Origin: Vibrio sp. NTOU-M3
Lineage (GTDB): Bacteria > Pseudomonadota > Gammaproteobacteria > Enterobacterales > Vibrionaceae
Assembly: GCF_040869035.1 (NCBI RefSeq)
Contig: NZ_CP162100.1
Span: 1,612,001-1,676,000 of the forward strand
Length of the DNA stretch: 64,000 nt
Direction of reading: 5' to 3'
Part shown: positions 58,490 to 64,000 of the stretch, piece after piece
How the letters are laid out: each line of letters begins with the position of its first letter
How positions within the stretch are numbered: the stretch's first letter is position 1
Position numbers and translations under genes: made by a program
Notes under the pieces: generated by a model
Database searches by the model: none
Seen by the model: the letters and a program-made list of their open reading frames with translations, nothing else
What the model was told of the DNA's origin: nothing

Positions 58490-59032
58490 TTACCCGACGA
58501 GAGCCATCGGGCTTGCTATAAAATCCTGATTTGCGATAACCATGCGATCATGCATGACTTTAATTGCTTCGCCAAAAACCAATTCTTTTGCGCTGCTGAG
58601 CACAAAAGTGTCCAAATTAATTGACGCACAAAGACTCGCACTCTCTCCTACTTCCAATACTAAGAAGTAGCCACCACCATAGGAATTGCTTAAATAAATG
58701 AAATCCCCTTCTTGTGGAACGGCACCGTCTGAAATGCAATCAAAAAACCAGCTCTTAGGTTGGACAGGCTTATGAAAGCGTTTAGCTGCGACACAATACA
58801 ACGCCAACTCTGCCTGACGAGGCTCACTAATATCTAATAGAGCAATTTGCTCTTTGTATACTTCGAAAGCAGCTGCATCATCAACAGAGAATTCGTTAAT
58901 GCCGATCGCACAATCGACTATTAATTTTCTGGAAAGGTTAGTTTTGAAGACCATGTCATTGCCTAGGTCCAGCATCAAGTGGCCTTCCCTGTCTTCGTAA
59001 TACCATGTCCATCGATCACTGGGTTTAAGCAT
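58490..59032 (-). CDS. zapC: Cell division protein ZapC
   Basis: 180 residues (E. coli 180). Binds FtsZ and stabilises the Z ring. Family signs are WTWYYEDREGHLMLDLGNDMVF at the start, PKSWFFDC in the middle and GEAIKVMHDRM near the end. As in E. coli it lies beside pyrD. Confidence 0.92.
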   Translation of the reverse strand: MLKPSDRWTWYYEDREGHLMLDLGNDMVFKTNLSRKLIVDCAIGINEFSVDDAAAFEVYKEQIALLDISEPRQAELALYCVAAKRFHKPVQPKSWFFDCISDGAVPQEGDFIYLSNSYGGGYFLVLEVGESASLCASINLDTFVLSSAKELVFGEAIKVMHDRMVIANQDFIASPMALVG

Positions 59033-59185
59033 AATTCCAATATCCTGATTGTGCGTTATAAGGTTGAAACGCTTAATTACCTTTCCAAATGTACTGAAGA
59101 TTCTATTGGTGAATTAATAAAAAAAAAGAGGAAATGATTACTCATTTCCTCTCGAAAATACTTAGATTTTAATAGTTACGTCAGT

Positions 59186-59198
59186 GTGACGGCGTCAC
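59186..59198. other. matS site, GTGACGGCGTCAC
   Basis: Perfect match to GTGACRNYGTCAC, just after the pyrD stop, between pyrD and zapC. Confidence 0.87.
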
Positions 59199-59202
59199 CA
59201 AT

Positions 59203-60216
59203 TTAATTTAGGTTTTTGACGATATCACGTACTAAACCAGGACCATGGTAAATAAAGCCAGAGTACACTTGCACAAGTTTTGCACCCGCAAGCAGTTTCT
59301 CTTTTGCAGACACAAATGAATCTACCCCACCTACACCGATGATAGGTAACTTATCACCCAACTCCTCATGAAGTTTACGCACAACTTCGGTACTGCGGGA
59401 CTGTACTGGTCGTCCACTTAAACCACCAGCTTCTGAAGCATGCTTCATACCTTCGACCATTGTGCGATCTAATGTTGTATTTGTTGCGATCACACCATCA
59501 ATGTTGTTTTTGATCAAAGACTCACAAATCTGACTAATTTCATCATCACTAAGATCCGGCGCGATCTTTAATGCAAGTGGAACATATTTATCGTGTTTCT
59601 CGGCTAATTCCGCTTGTTTCTCTTTTAGTGCAGATAGAAGTTCATCTAAAGCTTCACCATACTGCAGTGAACGTAATCCAGGAGTATTTGGTGAAGAAAT
59701 ATTCACTGCAATATAACCGGCATACTCGTACACTTTTTCCATGCAGATTAAATAATCTTCAGCGCCCTTTTCTATTGGAGTATCTTTATTCTTGCCAATG
59801 TTAATGCCAAGTACGCAATCAAACTTAGCTTTCTTAACATTCTCAATCAGGTTATCTACACCAAGGTTGTTAAAACCCATGCGATTAATAATTCCTTCCG
59901 CTTCAACAAGGCGGAACAAACGTGGTTTATCATTTCCTGATTGAGGACGTGGTGTTACTGTCCCGACTTCAACGAAGCCAAACCCCATCGCATCAAATGC
60001 TTCAATACATTCGCCGTTTTTATCCAAACCCGCAGCAAGCCCTACTGGGTTACGGAAAGTAATGCCCATACATTCGACTGGTCGATTTGGAAGTTGTTGA
60101 CGGTAGAAAATATCAAGAGGTGTGCCGGTAAAGCGTTTGAAGTTTTGAATTGCTAGATCATGTGCCTTTTCGGCATCAAGTTGGAAAAAGCCAGTTCTGG
60201 CTAAGCGGTAAAGCAT
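59203..60216 (-). CDS. pyrD: Dihydroorotate dehydrogenase (quinone), class 2
   Basis: Oxidises dihydroorotate to orotate at the membrane with FMN and quinone, for pyrimidine synthesis. 337 residues. N-terminal amphipathic membrane helix (1-20), [10 protein letters not shown], catalytic Ser175 in [12 protein letters not shown], and FMN loops IGVGGVDS and [15 protein letters not shown] lies before the ATG. Confidence 0.97.
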   Translation of the reverse strand: MLYRLARTGFFQLDAEKAHDLAIQNFKRFTGTPLDIFYRQQLPNRPVECMGITFRNPVGLAAGLDKNGECIEAFDAMGFGFVEVGTVTPRPQSGNDKPRLFRLVEAEGIINRMGFNNLGVDNLIENVKKAKFDCVLGINIGKNKDTPIEKGAEDYLICMEKVYEYAGYIAVNISSPNTPGLRSLQYGEALDELLSALKEKQAELAEKHDKYVPLALKIAPDLSDDEISQICESLIKNNIDGVIATNTTLDRTMVEGMKHASEAGGLSGRPVQSRSTEVVRKLHEELGDKLPIIGVGGVDSFVSAKEKLLAGAKLVQVYSGFIYHGPGLVRDIVKNLN

Positions 60217-60230
60217 TGTGCCTCCGAAAG

Positions 60231-60254
60231 AAAAAAGCCCCGTATAAACGGGGC
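60231..60254 (-). terminator. Terminator of the glutamate dehydrogenase gene
   Basis: Stem GCCCCG/CGGGGC, loop of 6, then TTTTTTC on the minus strand, before pyrD. Confidence 0.85.
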
Positions 60255-60262
60255 CTTATTAT

Positions 60263-63200
60263 TTACTCATTTGAGGAACAATTCAAATTTAATAGCATTA
60301 ATTCACGTAATGCGACTGAGAATTTTGCAAATTCATGGACGGAACCCACTTTAAATTCATTAAGAATATTTTCCCAACGATGAAGTGAGAGTTCGTTATT
60401 CGAGATCCATTGATCCAGTTCTTTCATCACATCAAGATCTTCTGCCGAGCAACTGCAGCTTAACACCTGACCTGTCAATTGACGCTGTTGCCAATCTAGA
60501 TCTTCTCTAAAGGCCGCTCTTGCCAATGCCTGCCAATGGTTATCAACGGCTTGAGTATTGATTTGTTTTAAGAACCAATGCAGAGACAATCGATCACCAA
60601 GATTGTAGTAGAGTTTAGCACTCTGCTCGATGGATTTGCCTTTTTCACGAGACACTGTAGATATATCCAGTACTGAGTACAGACTTGATAGACGAGCCAC
60701 ATAACTCGCAATATCGGCACTAATACCTTTCTCTATCCATGCTTTAGCCATGTCATTGTGTTCTTCCACTTCAGCAGGAACTAACATGTCATCCAGTTTG
60801 TCAGTAATGGCATGAACATCAGATTGGTACAACTCAATTAACTCCCTAACACTTTGCTTACCAGTTCGGTTGCGCAACAACCAACGAGAAAGTCTTCTCA
60901 AAGTGCGTCTAACATAAAACATCATATCGTATTGCGCTGAGGTTTCCGCATCGTTATCTAATTCACGGACCTGCTCCAATATTCGCCCTAACCCATATAT
61001 TTCACGGGATGCCGCATACGCATTGGCGATATCAACAACATTTGCTCCTGTCTCTTCTTGAAGCCGAGTAACAAAGTTGCAGCCCATTTCATTAACCATT
61101 TGGTTTGCTAGCGCAGTAGCAATGATCTCTGAACGCAATGGATGTTCTTGCATATGGACAGAATAGTTACGTCGTAACTCAGTTGGGAAGTAATTAATGA
61201 GTTGCTGACCATGATATTCATCATTTGCGATGTCATCGTGGACTAGCTCCTCTTTCAACACCATCTTACCGTATGCAACCAGTACGGAAAGCTCAGGTCT
61301 TGTTAAAGCAAAGCCTTGTTTTTCGCGTTCAAGAAGCGTTTCATCATCAGGAATATACTCCAATGCACGATCAAGATGCCCTGCTTTCTCCATTGTATGG
61401 ATAAAGCGGATTTGTTCCTTAACTAAAGAAACCCCTTGCTGTTCAGTAACTGAAATTGACTCTGACTGGCAGTACGCATCATCTAGAACGATTTCACCCA
61501 CTTCATCTTCCATTGATTCCAGTATCTGGTTACGCTGTTTAACGGTGAGATCACCATGCGCAACTAAGGTATTCAGGAAGATCTTAATATTCACTTCATT
61601 ATCTGAGCAATCTACACCACCCACATTATCGACAAAGTCGGTATTTACTCGGCCACCAGTCAACGCGTATTCAATACGCCCAAGCTGAGTCATACCCAAG
61701 TTACCACCTTCGCCAACAACTTTGGCTTTTAGCTCTTTTCCGTCAATACGAAGGACATCGTTCGCACGATCCCCTACGTCGGTGTGAGTTTCAGTGGAAG
61801 CTTTAACGTATGTACCGATACCACCATTCCAAAGAAGATCGACCTCCATTTTTAAGATCATTTTAATAAGATCATTTGGAGCTAACGACGCCTTCTTCGT
61901 ACCGATCATTTTCTGAATTTCTGGAGTCAAACTGATCGACTTCGCTCTACGAGAAAATACGCCACCACCTTTTGAAATCAGTTCTTGGTTGTAATCTTCC
62001 CAGCTCGAACGTGGCAAGTTAAACAAGCGGTTACGCTCTTCCCAGCCTTTAGCAGAATCTGGATTTGGATCGATGAAAATATGTAAATGGTTAAACGCAG
62101 CTTGCAATCGAATATGTTTCGACAACAGCATTCCGTTACCAAACACATCACCGGCCATGTCTCCGACACCTACCGCAGTAAAGTCCGTTGTTTGGCAGTT
62201 AATTCCCATTTCTCTGAAATGGCGTTTAACGGACTCCCAACCACCTTTTGCCGTGATGCCCATGGCTTTATGGTCATAACCATTTGAGCCACCAGAGGCA
62301 AATGCATCTCCTAGCCAGAAATTGTATTCTTCCGACACAGAGTTAGCGAGATCAGAAAACGTTGCGGTTCCTTTATCCGCCGCCACCACGAGGTATGGAT
62401 CATCTTCATCATGACGAACAACATTTTTAGGAGGGATCACTTCGCCTTCAATGATGTTGTCTGACACATCAAGCAATGCTCGGATAAAGCGTTTGTAGCA
62501 GCGTTGTCCTTCAGCAAAAATCTCATCTCGGGATGTCAGCATGTGTTGGCGTTTGCAGACAAAGCCCCCTTTAGCGCCAACTGGGACAATAACCGTATTC
62601 TTAACTTGCTGTGCTTTTACCAGCCCGAGAATTTCTGTACGGAAATCTTCTTGGCGATCAGACCAACGCAAGCCACCACGAGCAACTTTACCACCACGTA
62701 AATGCACACCTTCAATATCTGGAGCATAAACGAAGATCTCAAATGCAGGCACTGGTTGAGGAATTTCAGGAATGTCACTTGGCTTCATTTTCAATGCCAA
62801 CCAAGGCTTATTCTGTTTATTCGTATCGAGCTGATAATAGTTGGTACGTAATGTAGCCGTAATCATTTCCATGTAACGGCGAATGATCCGGTCATCATCA
62901 AGACTTTCTACATGATCAAGCTGTTCCATCATTTTCTTGATCAGGTCTTTTTGTCCTTTCTCACTTCCTTTGTGTTTCGGATCAAAACGTTTAACGAAAA
63001 GATCCACCAACCCTTTAGCAAGATCAGGATAATGACTTAGGGTTTCCTCGATATAATGTTGACTAAATGGGAAACCAACTTGGCGCATGTAGCGAGCATA
63101 AGCTCGAAGAATCGAGATCTCTCTTCCTGTGAGTGATGCACCTAGCACCAAGCGGTTAAATCCATCGCTTTCAAGCTCACCAGCCCAAATTGCAGCAAAA

Positions 63201-64000
63201 GCTTGTTGGAAACGATCGCGAGCTTCACGTAGATCAACACTCTTATCGCTCTTATGAAGCATAGAAAAATCTAGGATCCAATAAATCTGTCCATTCGCAC
63301 TTCTTACTTCATAAGGTGATTCACCAATCACTCGAAGCCCCAAATTCTCCAACATCGGCATGACATCAGATAAATGGATAGGTTCGTCGCGATGATAGAG
63401 TTTCAATCGGACGGCTTTGGAATCACTACCCAACTCCTGCGGACGATAGAACAACATGCCCAACTTGTTATCATCGCTTAGTGACTCAAGTCGTTCAATG
63501 TCGGCAACCGCCGATCCCGGCATCACATCTTCTTTATACGATCGGGGGAAAGCACGCATATAATCTTTCGATAGCGGTAATCCTTTGCTTTCACCAAAGT
63601 TCGCAATGATCGCTTCTTTCAAACGATCATCCCATGTAGAAGATGCTTCCATTAAGTTTTGCTCAATTGTTTTTACGTCGATATCCATGTTGTTATTATC
63701 GACACGGACGATGTAATGCGTTCTAGCTAAAGGACTTTCAGAAAAATATGTTGTGAACTCAACTTCTTGTTCACAACCAAAATACTGCTGCAAAATACGC
63801 TGAGTCTGACGTCGTAATTCGGTGTTGTAACGATCTTTGGTGACATAAACCATGCAGCTAAAGAAACGACCAAACGGATCTTTTCGTACGAACAAACGAA
63901 GCAAATCACGATCCTGCATCTGAACGACACCCATGCCGACTTCTAGCAGCTCTTCTTCTTTTGCTTGCAGCAGTTCGTCCCTTGGGTAGTTTTCTAGAAT
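60263..64000 (-). CDS. gdhB: Large NAD-specific glutamate dehydrogenase, C-terminal part
   Basis: The frame stays open through the right window edge; 1245 residues are visible of a protein that is normally about 1600, so the N-terminal part is missing. Converts glutamate to 2-oxoglutarate with NAD. Catalytic and binding signs are RGGKVARGGLRWSDRQEDFRT-type core with VPVGAKGGFVCKR, DFTAVGVGDMAGDVFGNGM and the NAD fold after it, and ELVNxDLLWNGGIGTY-like DLLWNGGIGTYVK. It is the GDH-180 class of Pseudomonas and Vibrio, distinct from small GdhA. The symbol gdhB is used in related species. Confidence 0.93.
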   Translation of the reverse strand: MLENYPRDELLQAKEEELLEVGMGVVQMQDRDLLRLFVRKDPFGRFFSCMVYVTKDRYNTELRRQTQRILQQYFGCEQEVEFTTYFSESPLARTHYIVRVDNNNMDIDVKTIEQNLMEASSTWDDRLKEAIIANFGESKGLPLSKDYMRAFPRSYKEDVMPGSAVADIERLESLSDDNKLGMLFYRPQELGSDSKAVRLKLYHRDEPIHLSDVMPMLENLGLRVIGESPYEVRSANGQIYWILDFSMLHKSDKSVDLREARDRFQQAFAAIWAGELESDGFNRLVLGASLTGREISILRAYARYMRQVGFPFSQHYIEETLSHYPDLAKGLVDLFVKRFDPKHKGSEKGQKDLIKKMMEQLDHVESLDDDRIIRRYMEMITATLRTNYYQLDTNKQNKPWLALKMKPSDIPEIPQPVPAFEIFVYAPDIEGVHLRGGKVARGGLRWSDRQEDFRTEILGLVKAQQVKNTVIVPVGAKGGFVCKRQHMLTSRDEIFAEGQRCYKRFIRALLDVSDNIIEGEVIPPKNVVRHDEDDPYLVVAADKGTATFSDLANSVSEEYNFWLGDAFASGGSNGYDHKAMGITAKGGWESVKRHFREMGINCQTTDFTAVGVGDMAGDVFGNGMLLSKHIRLQAAFNHLHIFIDPNPDSAKGWEERNRLFNLPRSSWEDYNQELISKGGGVFSRRAKSISLTPEIQKMIGTKKASLAPNDLIKMILKMEVDLLWNGGIGTYVKASTETHTDVGDRANDVLRIDGKELKAKVVGEGGNLGMTQLGRIEYALTGGRVNTDFVDNVGGVDCSDNEVNIKIFLNTLVAHGDLTVKQRNQILESMEDEVGEIVLDDAYCQSESISVTEQQGVSLVKEQIRFIHTMEKAGHLDRALEYIPDDETLLEREKQGFALTRPELSVLVAYGKMVLKEELVHDDIANDEYHGQQLINYFPTELRRNYSVHMQEHPLRSEIIATALANQMVNEMGCNFVTRLQEETGANVVDIANAYAASREIYGLGRILEQVRELDNDAETSAQYDMMFYVRRTLRRLSRWLLRNRTGKQSVRELIELYQSDVHAITDKLDDMLVPAEVEEHNDMAKAWIEKGISADIASYVARLSSLYSVLDISTVSREKGKSIEQSAKLYYNLGDRLSLHWFLKQINTQAVDNHWQALARAAFREDLDWQQRQLTGQVLSCSCSAEDLDVMKELDQWISNNELSLHRWENILNEFKVGSVHEFAKFSVALRELMLLNLNCSSNE

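Noticed and set aside
1..64000. Genomic island, prophage, IS element, CRISPR array or tRNA genes
   Set aside because: No integrase, transposase, direct-repeat array or cloverleaf was seen, and gene content is core Vibrio throughout; the 46-49 kb stretch has more hypotheticals but also holds matP.

Overview
The window looks like chromosome 1 of a Vibrio species (Vibrionaceae, Gammaproteobacteria). Moderate to low G+C, Vibrio-type gene order (cbb3 oxidase genes next to fnr, uspE and ttcA; two potD genes; rmf, fabA and lonH next to matP) and Vibrio-type proteins (MobB-MoeA fusion, DUF3466 with a GlyGly-CTERM tail, DUF3634) all point there. No rRNA, tRNA, insertion sequence, prophage or CRISPR array was seen. 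Five perfect matS sites and the matP gene place the window in the terminus (Ter) macrodomain.

Layout. 1-1.1 kb: 3' end of nagK and a small DUF gene. 1.1-9.4 kb: a leftward tungstate-uptake and molybdopterin operon (tupA-tupB-tupC-mobA-mobB/moeA), divergent from a two-component system (sigma-54 activator plus membrane histidine kinase). 9.5-16.5 kb: an MscS-like channel paired with a membrane ATPase, an ABC-F protein and a chemoreceptor. 16.6-26.3 kb: fdhD and the respiratory formate dehydrogenase locus. 26.5-33.2 kb: cobB, a GGDEF protein and the polyamine importer potABC-potD-potD. 33.5-38.8 kb: an envelope operon with bax, then ttcA, uspE and fnr. 38.8-45.8 kb: cbb3 oxidase genes ccoNOQP and ccoHIS plus a TauE-like protein. 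46-49.2 kb: small and hypothetical genes, a frameshifted HDOD gene and matP. 49.4-64 kb: lonH, fabA, rmf, DUF3466, uup, a glutaredoxin-like gene, rlmKL, zapC, pyrD and most of a large NAD-glutamate dehydrogenase gene that runs off the right end.

How the parts fit. The most interesting signal is an apparent sigma-54 regulon joining the tungstate/cofactor operon to the formate dehydrogenase locus. Near-consensus -24/-12 promoters (GG-N10-GC) lie before tupA, before the DUF3305 gene and before the Fe-S gene that heads the fdh structural operon. A shared imperfect palindrome, GGKACA-N3-TGTCCC, occurs twice between tupA and the activator gene and two or three times upstream of the fdh promoter, about 95-165 bp before the predicted starts, the usual place for a sigma-54 activator. 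The inference is that this two-component system controls metal uptake, cofactor synthesis and the metalloenzyme together. The enzyme has Cys, not selenocysteine, as metal ligand. A second respiratory theme is the cbb3 oxidase cluster beside fnr, which has a perfect FNR box in front of it.

Starts were moved from the longest open frame where a Shine-Dalgarno sequence or a promoter position argued for it. All family names come from recognising motifs by eye; no database search was run.
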